Shown piece after piece: positions 8,620-17,252 of a stretch of 64,000 bases of DNA; the stretch's first letter is position 1, and each line of letters begins with the position of its first letter. A program made the translations under genes and the position numbers. The notes beneath the pieces are model-generated. The model made no database searches. It saw only the letters and a list, made by a program, of their open reading frames with translations, and was not told the DNA's origin. Source of the DNA: Microlunatus endophyticus (GTDB taxonomy: Bacteria > Actinomycetota > Actinomycetes > Propionibacteriales > Propionibacteriaceae); contig NZ_BMMZ01000001.1 of assembly GCF_014646195.1 (NCBI RefSeq), forward strand, positions 682,001 through 746,000, read 5' to 3'.

Positions 8620-9414
8620 GTGACTGCGGTTGAGGCATCTGCGGAAGATCTGAAGTTGGCGGGCGAGCTTGTCCGCGAGGCTGGGGAGCTGGCCCGGCGG
8701 ATGCTGGCAGAGGGGCTGGAGACCCACCACAAGACGTCGATCTCCGACGTCGTCTCCGATGCCGACCACGCCGCCGAGCGATTGATCAGTGGCCGGCTGA
8801 TCGCCGAGCGACCGGAGGACGGCCTGGTGGGCGAGGAGGGTGCCCGGCGGGAGCCCGCCGACGGCAATGCCGGGCGGACCTGGTTCATCGATCCGGTGGA
8901 CGGCACCTACAACTTCTTGTCCAAGCTCGGCATCTGGTGCTCTGCGGTCGGCCTCACCGACGCCGATGGTCTGGTTCTCGGCGCGATCTACCACCCGGTC
9001 GCCGACGAGTTGTGGCTGGGCGGTCGAGGGGTACGGACCACCTGCAACGGCGTACCGGTGGAGCCCCTGGCGGACGCCCCGCTGGCAACGCTGTCGATCG
9101 GCAGCTACCTGCCGCCGGCGCGATTGGCCGCCGACCGCGTCCAGGGCATCCAGCCGCTGCTGACCGCCATCTCCGGTGCGGCGACGCTGCGAGTGATCGG
9201 CTCGGGCTCGATCGAGCTCGCCTCAGTGGCTGCCGGCCGGATCGGCGTCTCGCTGCACAACATGACGCTGCCCTGGGACTGGGTCCCCGGAGCGGCGCTG
9301 GTGGAGGCCGCCGGCGGCCTGACACGGGTGATCGAGCGTGGCGAGCAGCGCTGGCACCTGGCGGGCAATCGGCTGGCCGTCGAAGAGGTTGCACAACTGC
9401 TCGCGGAGAGTTGA
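8620..9414 (+). CDS. inositol monophosphatase family phosphatase
   Basis: The protein is 264 residues from the GTG at 8620. It belongs to the Mg-dependent, Li-sensitive phosphatase superfamily that dephosphorylates inositol phosphate, histidinol phosphate or related sugars. The first metal site is seen in VGEEG, the second in the signature FIDPVDGTYNFLSK (about residues 90-103), and the C-terminal site in LPWDWVPGAALVEAAGG, where WDxxPG carries the last Asp. An earlier in-frame start exists at 8557, but it would add residues with no family counterpart. The GTG at 8620 also follows a TAGGTT -10-like box. In a mycothiol- and phosphatidylinositol-producing actinobacterium an inositol-1-phosphatase role is plausible, but substrate is not proven. 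It is monocistronic as far as can be seen. Confidence 0.85.
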   Translation: MTAVEASAEDLKLAGELVREAGELARRMLAEGLETHHKTSISDVVSDADHAAERLISGRLIAERPEDGLVGEEGARREPADGNAGRTWFIDPVDGTYNFLSKLGIWCSAVGLTDADGLVLGAIYHPVADELWLGGRGVRTTCNGVPVEPLADAPLATLSIGSYLPPARLAADRVQGIQPLLTAISGAATLRVIGSGSIELASVAAGRIGVSLHNMTLPWDWVPGAALVEAAGGLTRVIERGEQRWHLAGNRLAVEEVAQLLAES

Positions 9415-9439
9415 GCGATTCCTGATCCTCAGCGTCATC

Positions 9440-9531
9440 CTGAAACGATTCAGCTGTCAGTTTTCGACGTTCGTGTTACAGCTAATGCACGAACGTGAGA
9501 GATATCCGTACAAATGATGCACTAGCGTGCA
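9440..9531. promoter_or_regulatory. operator cluster upstream of the Dpp-type ABC transporter operon
   Basis: Several dyads lie together. CTGAA-ACGA-TTCAG is at 9440-9453, and CGTTCGTG (9468-9475) pairs with CACGAACG (9488-9495) as a perfect 8-bp inverted repeat. TGCAC-GAA-CGTG is at 9486-9497 and TGCAC-TAG-CGTGCA at 9518-9531. The last two share the half-site TGCAC and start 32 bp apart, close to three helical turns, as expected for cooperative repressor binding. The regulator is unknown; the ROK protein at 16049 is the nearest candidate. Confidence 0.5.
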
Positions 9532-9613
9532 ACGATGATCCCCGTTACGCTCCGAGGAACCTCGGCAGCGATCGATGAACTGTCCGGGGAAGACAGCGAA
9601 GTTGGGGAGGGGT

Positions 9614-10699
9614 ATGGCGGCGATCGAAGCCGGCGTTCGAGGACGCCCGGCGACGGGTGCGGTCCCGATCTTGAAGAAGGTCTGGCGCAACTACGCGTTG
9701 CGTCGTTTTCTGCGCGCGATCTTTGTGATCTGGGTGGTCGCGACGGCGGTCTTCTTCCTGGTGCGACTACTGCCCGGCAATCCTGTCGAGCAGTACATCC
9801 AGGTGCAGGTGAGCCAATACGGCGCCACCTACGCCGACGCCCAGCGCAGCGCCCAGGCGTACTTCAACTTCGATCCCGGCACGCCGCTGATCCAGCAGTA
9901 TTTCGTTTACCTGTGGGGATTGTGCCGACTTGATCTTGGTATGTCGATCGGCAACCGCGGGATGGCGGTCTCCACGCTGATCGCCCAGTACCTGCCGTGG
10001 ACGCTCTTCAGCGTCGGCATCGGTGTCGGCATCGCGATCATCATCGGCTTGATCCTCGGCATGATCATGGCCTACCGTCGCGGTGGCGCGATCGATCACG
10101 CGGTCACGGCGATCGGCAGTTTCCTGCACGCGATCCCGAACTACCTGCTGGCAATGATCATCGTGGTGATCGGTGGCGCTCGGTTCGGTCTGTTCGACAT
10201 CGCGACCATGCGCGGCACGGCGTCGCCCGGGGTGACCTTCAAGGCCTACGGGCTGGCCTTCTTCCCCGACATCTTCTACCACGCGTCGATGCCGATCCTG
10301 ACCTACGTGCTGACCACGGTCGGCACCTGGTCGCTGGTGATGAAATCGTCCACCACGCAGGTGCTCGAGGAGGACTACGTCACCGTGGCCCGGGCGCGCG
10401 GGCTGCGGGACCTGCGGATCCGGACCAACTACGTCGGGCGCAATGCGATCCTGCCGCTGGTCTCGCAGATCGCCACCACCGCAGGCTTCGTCGTCGGCGG
10501 CGCGATCTTCGTCGAGCAGACCTTCAAGTACGACGGCATCGGCACCTTGCTCTACACGGCTCTGCAAGGCCGTGACTACACCGTGCTGGAAGGGATCCTG
10601 CTGATCGTGACAGTGACGGTCGTGTTCGCCAACCTGATCGCGGACCTCGTCTACAGCCTGCTGGATCCCCGGATCCGGACGACGGAATCGGGGGACTGA
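9614..10699 (+). CDS. ABC transporter permease, Dpp/Opp (peptide/opine/nickel) family
   Basis: The 361-residue inner-membrane permease is of the DppB type. It has one N-terminal transmembrane helix (about residues 28-50, IFVIWVVATAVFFLVRLLPG), a long extracytoplasmic loop, then five more helices. The cytoplasmic EAA-type loop VLEEDYVTVARARGLRDLRI contacts the ATPases. It starts at the ATG at 9614, preceded by GGGGAGG; upstream in-frame codons would give an extension with no family match. It is the first gene of an operon with the second permease (one base away), two ATPases, a small membrane protein and a binding protein. Linked GH3, NagA and ROK genes suggest an N-acetylglucosamine-containing oligomer or muropeptide as substrate. 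This is inference from context. Confidence 0.9.
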   Translation: MAAIEAGVRGRPATGAVPILKKVWRNYALRRFLRAIFVIWVVATAVFFLVRLLPGNPVEQYIQVQVSQYGATYADAQRSAQAYFNFDPGTPLIQQYFVYLWGLCRLDLGMSIGNRGMAVSTLIAQYLPWTLFSVGIGVGIAIIIGLILGMIMAYRRGGAIDHAVTAIGSFLHAIPNYLLAMIIVVIGGARFGLFDIATMRGTASPGVTFKAYGLAFFPDIFYHASMPILTYVLTTVGTWSLVMKSSTTQVLEEDYVTVARARGLRDLRIRTNYVGRNAILPLVSQIATTAGFVVGGAIFVEQTFKYDGIGTLLYTALQGRDYTVLEGILLIVTVTVVFANLIADLVYSLLDPRIRTTESGD

Positions 10700-10700
10700 G

Positions 10701-11609
10701 ATGGCACAGGCAACCGTTGAGACCGCAACCCTGGAGACCAGCGTCGACTCGGGCGTACGGAGCGTTCGCGGCTCCAGCCTGTTGTCGCAGCTGACCCGCA
10801 GCGCCTCCGGATTCGCCGGACTGATCATCGTGGTGCTGATCGTGGCGATGTCCTTGATCGCACCGCTGGTGGTGCCGGAGGCGAAGCCCAACGTCAACCA
10901 GATCTGGAGCGGTCCGTCGTCCCGGCACTGGCTGGGCACCAACAACTCCGGCCAGGACATCGTCACGCTGATCCTGCGCGGCGGCCGTACGGTGATCTTC
11001 GTCGGCTTCGGCGCCGCCCTGCTCACGACGGCGATCGCCGTGGTGATCGGTTCGCTGGCCGCCTACTTCCGCGGCCGGTTCGACGCGATCATGCTGCAGA
11101 TCACCGACATCGTGATGACCATCCCGCAGATCATCCTGCTGGCGGTGATGGGTGCCTTCTTCGAGCTCAACTCGCCGTTCGCGCTGGCCGCCCTGATCGG
11201 GGTGCTCAGCTGGCCGGTACTGATGCGGTCCATCCGGGCCCAGGTGTTGTCGCTGAAGGAGCGCGAATTCGTCGAGGCGGCACGGCTGCTCGACCTGGGC
11301 ACGTTGCGGATCGTCTTCATGGAGATCGTGCCCAACATGGCCAGCTTCATCCTGATCAACTTCATCATCGCCATCACCAACGCCACCTACGCGCTGATCG
11401 GCATGTACGTGCTCGGCCTCGCGCCGATGTCGGGTGACAACTGGGGGATCATGATCAACGACGCCTGGATCTCCGGCGCCATGTTCAATCCGAATTCGAT
11501 GCTCTACATCCTGGCGCCGGTGGCGATGATCGTGATCATGCAGCTCGGACTGATCATGCTCAGCAGGTCATTGGAAGAAATCCTCAACCCGCGATTGCGG
11601 GATCGGTGA
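10701..11609 (+). CDS. ABC transporter permease, DppC/OppC type
   Basis: The 302-residue permease partners the preceding DppB-type protein. The N-terminal cytoplasmic stretch is followed by a transmembrane helix at about 36-58 and the extracytoplasmic segment SRHWLGTNNSGQDI. This is the LGTDxxGRD signature of the OppC/DppC family, here with N and Q replacing the usual D and R. Five more helices follow, with an EAA loop LKEREFVEAARLLDLGTLRI. The ATG at 10701 comes one base after the upstream stop, so translation is coupled. Together the two permeases form the channel of the predicted oligomer importer. Confidence 0.9.
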   Translation: MAQATVETATLETSVDSGVRSVRGSSLLSQLTRSASGFAGLIIVVLIVAMSLIAPLVVPEAKPNVNQIWSGPSSRHWLGTNNSGQDIVTLILRGGRTVIFVGFGAALLTTAIAVVIGSLAAYFRGRFDAIMLQITDIVMTIPQIILLAVMGAFFELNSPFALAALIGVLSWPVLMRSIRAQVLSLKEREFVEAARLLDLGTLRIVFMEIVPNMASFILINFIIAITNATYALIGMYVLGLAPMSGDNWGIMINDAWISGAMFNPNSMLYILAPVAMIVIMQLGLIMLSRSLEEILNPRLRDR

Positions 11610-11619
11610 CCGGGAGGCG

Positions 11620-12714
11620 ATGACGATGGCAGAGACGACGATGACAGCGGCGAAGTCCGACGTGAACACGGAAACGCCGATTCTTTCGGTCAAAGACCTG
11701 GTGGTGCGCTACACCACCGGTTCGAAGAGCTATCTCGATGCGGTTCGGGGTGTGAGCTTCGATCTCTATCCCGGTCAGTCACTGGCCCTGGTCGGCGAGT
11801 CCGGTTGCGGCAAGACCACTCTCGGCCTCGGCCTGCTGCGATTGTTGCCGCGGCTGGGCTCGGTGCCGAGCGGCAGCATGACCTTCGTCGGAAAGAACAA
11901 CAAGCCGGTCGACGTGCTCAAGCTGGGCACGGCGGCCTTGCGGCGCTGGCGCTGGGAAGAGGCCGCGATCGTCTTCCAGGGCGCGATGAACTCGTTCAAC
12001 CCGGTGCTGCGGATCGGCGAGCAGATGGCCGACACGATGAAGGCGCACCTGATCGACGGTCACAAGCCCAGCAAGGATGAGATTCTCGACAAGAGTGCCG
12101 AGATGCTGCGCGCCGTCCGGCTGGAACCCAAGCAGGTGCTGCCGAGCTATCCGCACGAGTTGTCGGGCGGTATGCGGCAGCGGGTGCTGATCGCGATGAG
12201 TCTGCTGCTCGATCCGCGGCTGCTGATCCTGGACGAGCCGACCACCGCGCTGGACATCCTGACCCAGCGGGCGATCGTCGATGTGCTGGGGGAGCTGCGG
12301 GAGCGGCTCGGCTTCACGATGATCTTCATCACCCATGACCTGGCACTGGCGGCCGAGCTCGCCGACCGGGTCGCGACGATGTATGCCGGTCGGATCATCG
12401 AGACCGGGAGCGTCCGCGACACCTTCCAGAATCCACGCCATCCCTACACTGCGGGCCTGATCAACGCGGTGCCGCCGGTCACCGGCGATCTGCCCAACCT
12501 GGCATCGATCCCGGGTTCTCCGCCGTCCCTGGCGACGCTGCCCAAGGGCTGCGCCTTCCGGGACCGGTGCAGCTACGCCGAGGACAAGTGCGCCGAGATC
12601 GATCCCGAGCTGGAGATGATCGAGAGCCGGCTCGCCGGCCTGAGCCATACCGCCGCCTGCATCAACTGGCAGCAGGTCCACAGCCCGCGAGAGGTGGTGA
12701 CGGCTGATGCCTGA
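11620..12714 (+). CDS. ABC transporter ATP-binding protein, DppD/OppD type
   Basis: The 364-residue cytoplasmic ATPase shows Walker A GESGCGKTTLG (about residues 59-69), signature LSGGMRQRVLIAM, Walker B LLILDEPTTALD and the switch His in FITHDLALA. The C-terminal extension ends with the Cys-rich oligopeptide-transporter motif GCAFRDRCSYAEDKC, which in relatives binds an Fe-S cluster or metal. The start ATG at 11620 follows GGGAGG closely; an in-frame ATG at 11626 is an alternative. Its 3' end overlaps the next ATPase gene by 8 bp. Two distinct ATPases (D and F) are normal for this family. Confidence 0.92.
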   Translation: MTMAETTMTAAKSDVNTETPILSVKDLVVRYTTGSKSYLDAVRGVSFDLYPGQSLALVGESGCGKTTLGLGLLRLLPRLGSVPSGSMTFVGKNNKPVDVLKLGTAALRRWRWEEAAIVFQGAMNSFNPVLRIGEQMADTMKAHLIDGHKPSKDEILDKSAEMLRAVRLEPKQVLPSYPHELSGGMRQRVLIAMSLLLDPRLLILDEPTTALDILTQRAIVDVLGELRERLGFTMIFITHDLALAAELADRVATMYAGRIIETGSVRDTFQNPRHPYTAGLINAVPPVTGDLPNLASIPGSPPSLATLPKGCAFRDRCSYAEDKCAEIDPELEMIESRLAGLSHTAACINWQQVHSPREVVTADA

Positions 12715-13786
12715 TCCGATTTCATCCGATCCCAAGTCGTCCGATCGCCCGTCATCCGATCGCCAGACGCCGCTGATGGAGCTGAGCGGCATCTCGCAGA
12801 TCTTCAAGACCAAGCGAGGTGACCGGCCCGCGGTGCGTGACGTCAACCTGACGGTCAACGCCGGCGAGGTGTTGTGCCTGGTGGGCGAGTCCGGTTGCGG
12901 CAAGACCACGACCGCGCGGATGGCCGCCGGGCTGACCAAGCCGACCGACGGCACGGTCGCGTACAACGGTCAGGACATCTGGTCGATGGACAAGGACCAG
13001 TTCACCGAGTTCCGGACTTCGGTGCAATACGTGCACCAGGATCCGTACGCTTCCCTGAATCCGATCCGCAGCGTCTACAAGACGATCTCGGCCCCGTTGC
13101 GCAAGCACGGACTGTCCAAGGGCAACGACGACTCCTGGAAGCAGGCCTCGGAGCTGCTCCGCAGGGTCGACTTGACGCCGCCGGAGAGCTACCTGTCCAA
13201 ATTCCCGCACCAGATGTCCGGCGGTCAGCGGCAGCGGGTCGCGGTCGCCCGGGCGTTGTCGCTGAATCCGAAGTTGATCATTGCCGACGAGTCGACGTCG
13301 ATGCTCGACGTGTCGATCCGGGTCGGCATGCTGAACATGCTCGGCCGGCTCCGCGACGAACTCGGGGTCGGCTTCATCTTCATCACCCACGACCTGGCCA
13401 TCGCCAAGTATTTCGGCTGGGAGGGCCGGACCGCGGTGATGTATCTGGGTGAGGTCGTCGAATATGGCCCCACCCAGCAGGTCATCAACGACCCCCAACA
13501 TCCGTACACCCGCGCACTGCTCAACGCCGTGCCGGAGCCGGATCCTGATCTTGCCGCCCAGAAGCTCCCGGGCGGCGGGTTGCGCAGTGCAGACATTCCG
13601 AGCCTTGCTGCACTGCCGAGTGGTTGCACCTTCCATCCCCGCTGTCCGTTGTTCGAGGAGGGCCTGTGTGACGTGACGTCGCCCGAGCTGTCCTTGATCG
13701 GCTCTCGACGCGAAGTCGCGTGTCACGTTGTGGCGCGAGAGTCCGGACGGGCAGCGGCCGATGCTTCGGTGTCAGTCAGTGGTTGA
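12707..13786 (+). CDS. ABC transporter ATP-binding protein, DppF/OppF type
   Basis: The 359-residue partner ATPase has Walker A GESGCGKTTTA (about residues 61-71), signature MSGGQRQRVAVARAL and Walker B LIIADESTSMLD. The usual Pro after DE is replaced by Ser, while the catalytic Glu is kept. The family C-terminal motif GCTFHPRCPLFEEGLC is present. The ATG at 12707 lies inside the previous gene (8-bp overlap), implying translational coupling. The N-terminus is a short Ser/Asp/Pro-rich tail with repeated SSD units (about residues 5-17) that is not part of the fold. Confidence 0.92.
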   Translation: MPDPISSDPKSSDRPSSDRQTPLMELSGISQIFKTKRGDRPAVRDVNLTVNAGEVLCLVGESGCGKTTTARMAAGLTKPTDGTVAYNGQDIWSMDKDQFTEFRTSVQYVHQDPYASLNPIRSVYKTISAPLRKHGLSKGNDDSWKQASELLRRVDLTPPESYLSKFPHQMSGGQRQRVAVARALSLNPKLIIADESTSMLDVSIRVGMLNMLGRLRDELGVGFIFITHDLAIAKYFGWEGRTAVMYLGEVVEYGPTQQVINDPQHPYTRALLNAVPEPDPDLAAQKLPGGGLRSADIPSLAALPSGCTFHPRCPLFEEGLCDVTSPELSLIGSRREVACHVVARESGRAAADASVSVSG

Positions 13787-13998
13787 TCGCAGTGGTGGCT
13801 CTGGCGGCCAAAGCCGCGATCATGCTCGGGTCCTTCCTCCTGGCGGGATCAGTTCTGCTGTTGTTCCTCGTCAAGCCAGGGACTGACGAGTTCGTAGTGA
13901 CCATCATCAACCTGATCATGGGCGGGGCCCTCGTCGGGGCGGGCGCAATCGGCGCCCGTTGTATCACCCGCCTGACTTCGTACAAGGAGGACTTGTGA
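13783..13998 (+). CDS. small two-helix membrane protein in the ABC operon
   Basis: This frame of about 71 residues contains two hydrophobic helices, roughly residues 2-30 (a run through AAIMLGSFLLAGSVLLLFLV) and 40-60 (IINLIMGGALVGAGAIGA), ending in a basic tail RLTSYKEDL. I do not recognise a named family. Its position between dppF and the binding-protein gene, and the GTGA overlap with the latter, suggest co-translation with the transporter. The start is uncertain: a TTG at 13783 overlaps the upstream stop (TTGA), GTG codons occur at 13792 and 13795, and an ATG at 13720 would overlap dppF by 67 bp. It may be a stabilising accessory subunit, but that is a guess. Confidence 0.55.
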   Translation: MIAVVALAAKAAIMLGSFLLAGSVLLLFLVKPGTDEFVVTIINLIMGGALVGAGAIGARCITRLTSYKEDL

Positions 13999-15848
13999 CT
14001 GAACCCAAGGGCGTGTCCCGGCGGAACGTGTTGCAGATCATGGGCCTGTCGACCGTGGGGGTCGCCGGGCTGGGGGCCGCCGCAGCTTGTGCTCCGGCGA
14101 CACCGAAGAACGACACCGGCAGTGGCGGTGGAACCAGCGGAACCGGCGGCGCCGCCGCGGGCACCGGCGAGTACCACGGCGCGTACCCGTACACCCAGCC
14201 GCCGCAGGGCCACTTCAACATCGCCGGCCAGCCGTTCGTCGCGGTTCCGAACGCGATCTTCCCCGGTCCGTACGGCGACCTGATGAACCTGCCCAGCGGC
14301 TACTACCAGTGGAAGGCCAACGCCTGGACCCTGTTCCTGCTGGACTCCTACAAGCTGGACAAGAGCACCAACACCTACACGCTCAAGCTCAAGTCGGGTC
14401 TGAAGTGGGCGGACGGCACGCCGCTGACCTCCAAGGACTACCTGACGACCTTCTACTGCCAGTTCGCCCTCAACTCGCCGTTGTGGGCGCTGATCAGCAA
14501 GATCGACGCCCCGGACGACACCACGTTCACCGCGGTGATGAAATCCCCGGCGATGGTGGTGGAGCGCTACCTGCTGCGTAGCAACATCATCGACACCAAG
14601 ACCTACGGCAAGTACGCCGACCTGGCCAAGGCGATCGTCGATGCGGGTGCCGATACCAGCGGCGCCGACTTCACCAAGCTGAATTCGGATCTGATCGGCT
14701 TCAAGCCGAGCAAGCTGATCCCGAACGGTCCGTTCGACTACGACTATTCGACGATCAACGCCACCCAGCTCAGCCTGAAGAAGAACACCAGCAGCGTGCT
14801 GGCCGAGGCGGTCAAATTCGCCAGCATCCTGCTCTACAACGGCGAGACGCCGACCGTCACGCCGCTGGTGCTGAGCAAGGACGTCGACTACGCGACCCAC
14901 GGCTTCGCGGTCGCGTCGGAGAAGCAGTTCCAGGCCCAGGGCTACAAGATCCTCCGGTCCCCGGTCTACTCCGGCCCGGCGATCTACTTCTCCTACGACA
15001 AGGTCCCGGAGTTCGCCGACTACCGGGTCCGGCAGGCCCTGATCCAGGCGTTCGACCACAAGCAGAACGGAACGGTCGCGCTGGGCGAGTCGGGTGTCCC
15101 GCAGACCTACTACTCCGGCTTCTCCGACAACCTGGTCGATACCTGGATCACGTCCGACGGCAAGGGCAAGCTCAAGCAGTACCAGCACGATCCCGACGCG
15201 GCAGCGCACGGGCTCGAGGCCGCCGGCTGGAAGAAACAGGGCAGCGGCTGGCAGTTGCCGAACGGGAAGAAGGCCGCCTACGAGCTGCTCTACCCGTCCG
15301 ACTACGCCGACTGGAGCGGGGCGGCGAAGGACCTTGCCGACCAGATGAAGTCCTTCGGCATCCCGATCACCCTGCACGGTGTGGTGTCGACCCAGATCAC
15401 CACACCGTGGCAGAAGGGCCAGTACCAGTGGACGATCAACTCGTGGGGTAACTCGACCCAGCCGTACCCGTACTTCTCCTTCGTCACCAACTTCATCACC
15501 AACAACTACCCGGGCCTGAAGGGTGTTGGCGGTAAGGGAATGGACTTCCCGATGAGCGCGACGATGCCGGGTCAGGGCAAGATCGACATCAACGACATGA
15601 TCAACAAGTCCGGGTCGGGCATCGACACCGCCGAGCTGCAGAAGAACATCACCGAGCTCGCGATCGTCTTCAACACCCTGCTGCCGATCATCCCGCTCTT
15701 CGAGCGGCATGCCAACGCACCGGCGTTGGACGGCGTCCGGGTCGCGAAGTTCCCGGATCCGAATTCCGACATCGTGCAGAACTCGCTGTACGCCGACAAC
15801 CCGGTCCTGTACGGGATGTTCACCGGCACGATCGGACCGAAGGCCTGA
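13995..15848 (+). CDS. ABC substrate-binding lipoprotein, SBP_bac_5 family (copy 1)
   Basis: The 617-residue protein starts at the GTG at 13995 behind a strong AAGGAGG. The N-terminus VSRRNVLQIMGLS has the twin-arginine motif and is followed by a hydrophobic stretch and a GAAAACAP lipobox, so it is predicted to be exported by Tat and lipid-anchored. A Gly/Ser/Thr-rich linker follows, then the family 5 fold. LKLKSGLKWADGTPLTSKDY is the usual SBP_bac_5 signature region. It is clearly paralogous to the protein at 19940-21778, sharing for example SDYADWSGAAKDL and a QPFV-VPNAI segment near the N-terminus. It is predicted to capture the substrate of the adjacent permease, probably an amino-sugar oligomer or muropeptide. 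Confidence 0.9.
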   Translation: MTEPKGVSRRNVLQIMGLSTVGVAGLGAAAACAPATPKNDTGSGGGTSGTGGAAAGTGEYHGAYPYTQPPQGHFNIAGQPFVAVPNAIFPGPYGDLMNLPSGYYQWKANAWTLFLLDSYKLDKSTNTYTLKLKSGLKWADGTPLTSKDYLTTFYCQFALNSPLWALISKIDAPDDTTFTAVMKSPAMVVERYLLRSNIIDTKTYGKYADLAKAIVDAGADTSGADFTKLNSDLIGFKPSKLIPNGPFDYDYSTINATQLSLKKNTSSVLAEAVKFASILLYNGETPTVTPLVLSKDVDYATHGFAVASEKQFQAQGYKILRSPVYSGPAIYFSYDKVPEFADYRVRQALIQAFDHKQNGTVALGESGVPQTYYSGFSDNLVDTWITSDGKGKLKQYQHDPDAAAHGLEAAGWKKQGSGWQLPNGKKAAYELLYPSDYADWSGAAKDLADQMKSFGIPITLHGVVSTQITTPWQKGQYQWTINSWGNSTQPYPYFSFVTNFITNNYPGLKGVGGKGMDFPMSATMPGQGKIDINDMINKSGSGIDTAELQKNITELAIVFNTLLPIIPLFERHANAPALDGVRVAKFPDPNSDIVQNSLYADNPVLYGMFTGTIGPKA

Positions 15849-15911
15849 TCAACCGCTCGTGAGCATCCGTTCGTGATCAATTCGTTCTGATCACCGGCTG
15901 GGTCCGAACCG

Positions 15912-15957
15912 AAGGGCCGCTCCTACCGCACCTCCCGGTGTGGTTGGGGCGGCCCTT
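15912..15957 (+). terminator. terminator hairpin at the end of the first ABC operon
   Basis: AAGGGCCGCTCCTACCGCAC pairs with the downstream GTGTGGTTGGGGCGGCCCTT at 17 of 20 positions around a short loop. It lies about 65 bp after the binding-protein stop, before the ROK gene promoter. There is no long U-tract. Confidence 0.7.
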
Positions 15958-15974
15958 CATTGTCCCAGGGAGTC

Positions 15975-16004
15975 TTGACATCCAGGTGTCACGGTCAATA
16001 CGTT
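15975..16004 (+). promoter_or_regulatory. promoter of the ROK-GH3-NagA operon
   Basis: A perfect TTGACA (15975-15980) is followed 18 bp later by TACGTT (15999-16004), which fits TAnnnT. The ROK start codon is 45 bp downstream. The spacing and the perfect -35 make this the best sigma-70 promoter seen in the window. Confidence 0.6.
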
Positions 16005-16048
16005 TGGGCTAATTTCGTTCACCCTGAGAGAAATCTACGTCGCACACC

Positions 16049-17242
16049 ATGGTCACTGCCGAACAGGCCCGCTCAGCGAACCGGAGTGCCGTGTTGTCGG
16101 TGCTGCTGTCCGGAAACCTCCTCGACCGCAACCAGATCATCGATGGCGCAGACCTGAGCCGGGCGACGGTGTTCCGGATCGTCGACGAGCTGCGCGCATC
16201 GGGTCTGGTCGAGGAGTGCGAGCTCGAGCCGCCGAGCGGGCCTGGACGCCCTCCGGTCGGAATCCGGATCGTGGCCGGATCCCGGCTGGTGTGCGGGGTT
16301 GATCTGGGTGGCTCACAGTGCCGCTTCGTTGTGGCCGACCTGCTGGGGCGGGCGGTAGCCAGGTCCCACCACCAGACGCCTCGTGATCTTGACGGACCGG
16401 GTCTAGCAGTCTGGATCGGCGATCGGGTCGCCACCCTGACCGCAGGCCGGTCGGGGCCCGGAACGCTGGGATCGGTTGCGATCGGCCTGCCCGGCGCACT
16501 GTCGGGGGACGGCAGCCGGGTGGTCGCGTCCCAGAACCTGCCGCAGATCGGGGGCACCGACTTCATCGACGCCCTGCGGTCGGTCTTCGCGGCGCCGGTC
16601 GTCCTGGAGAACGACTCGAATCTGGCCCTGCTCGGAGAGTTGCGCTACGGCTCGATCGGGGCCGGCGACACCGTCAGCCTGCTGGCGATCGGCACCGGGC
16701 TCGGCTCCGCGGCGGCCATCGACGGGACCATCCTGCGGGCCCAGGACGGCCGGCTGGGAGAATTCGGTCGGCTGAATCTGCCGGGCTCGAAGATCCGGAT
16801 CCGGGACCTCGTCTCCGGGGCCGGACTGGTCGCGTACGCCCAGCAGAACGGGATCGACATCACCGATGCCCGTGAGGTGCTGCAGGCACCGCTGCGCTTC
16901 GGCGGCCTGCACCGGCAGGTGATCGAGGCCCTCGTCCATCTGGTGGCGATCGTTGCACTGTCCTACGAGCCGCGGGTGGTGCTGCTGACAGGCGGTTTCT
17001 CCCACGGGCTGGACGATGCGCTGCTGCATCGGGTCAGTGCAGAGGTCAGCGAGATCGTCGGTATCCCGGTCGATCTGCAGCGGACCTCGCTGGGTGATCA
17101 TGCCGGGCTCTACGGCGCGCTGGCGACGGCACTGGCAGGGCTGTACGGGTCGATGGGGATCCTCGAAGAACATCTCGGGTCGATCGACGTCGATCGCGCC
17201 AGGGTGACCGACCTCTTCGGCCGGGCACCGAATGTTGTCTGA
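16049..17242 (+). CDS. ROK family transcriptional regulator (zinc motif absent)
   Basis: The 397-residue protein has an N-terminal winged helix (about residues 12-60, NQIIDGADLSRATVFRIVDE) fused to a ROK sugar-kinase-like domain with VCGVDLGGSQCRF, VAIGLPGALSGDG and LAIGTGLGSAAAIDG. ROK regulators repress sugar-uptake operons and respond to a sugar or sugar phosphate. The family zinc signature (GH followed by CxCGxxGCxE) is missing: GEFGRLNLPGSKIRIRDL stands in its place, so metal binding and kinase activity are unlikely. The ATG at 16049 has only a weak GAGAGA upstream. It is the first gene of an operon with the GH3 and NagA genes. Expected ligands are GlcNAc or GlcNAc-6-phosphate, by context only. 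Confidence 0.87.
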   Translation: MVTAEQARSANRSAVLSVLLSGNLLDRNQIIDGADLSRATVFRIVDELRASGLVEECELEPPSGPGRPPVGIRIVAGSRLVCGVDLGGSQCRFVVADLLGRAVARSHHQTPRDLDGPGLAVWIGDRVATLTAGRSGPGTLGSVAIGLPGALSGDGSRVVASQNLPQIGGTDFIDALRSVFAAPVVLENDSNLALLGELRYGSIGAGDTVSLLAIGTGLGSAAAIDGTILRAQDGRLGEFGRLNLPGSKIRIRDLVSGAGLVAYAQQNGIDITDAREVLQAPLRFGGLHRQVIEALVHLVAIVALSYEPRVVLLTGGFSHGLDDALLHRVSAEVSEIVGIPVDLQRTSLGDHAGLYGALATALAGLYGSMGILEEHLGSIDVDRARVTDLFGRAPNVV

Positions 17243-17252
17243 AAGGGGTTAG

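Noticed and set aside
9415..9613. DasR-type or known LacI-type operator in front of the transporter
   Set aside because: The dyads found do not match the DasR consensus that I know, and the assignment to a regulator family would be a guess.
13776..15710. 644-residue minus-strand open frame opposite the first binding protein
   Set aside because: Shadow of the binding-protein gene; no recognisable motifs or ribosome site.
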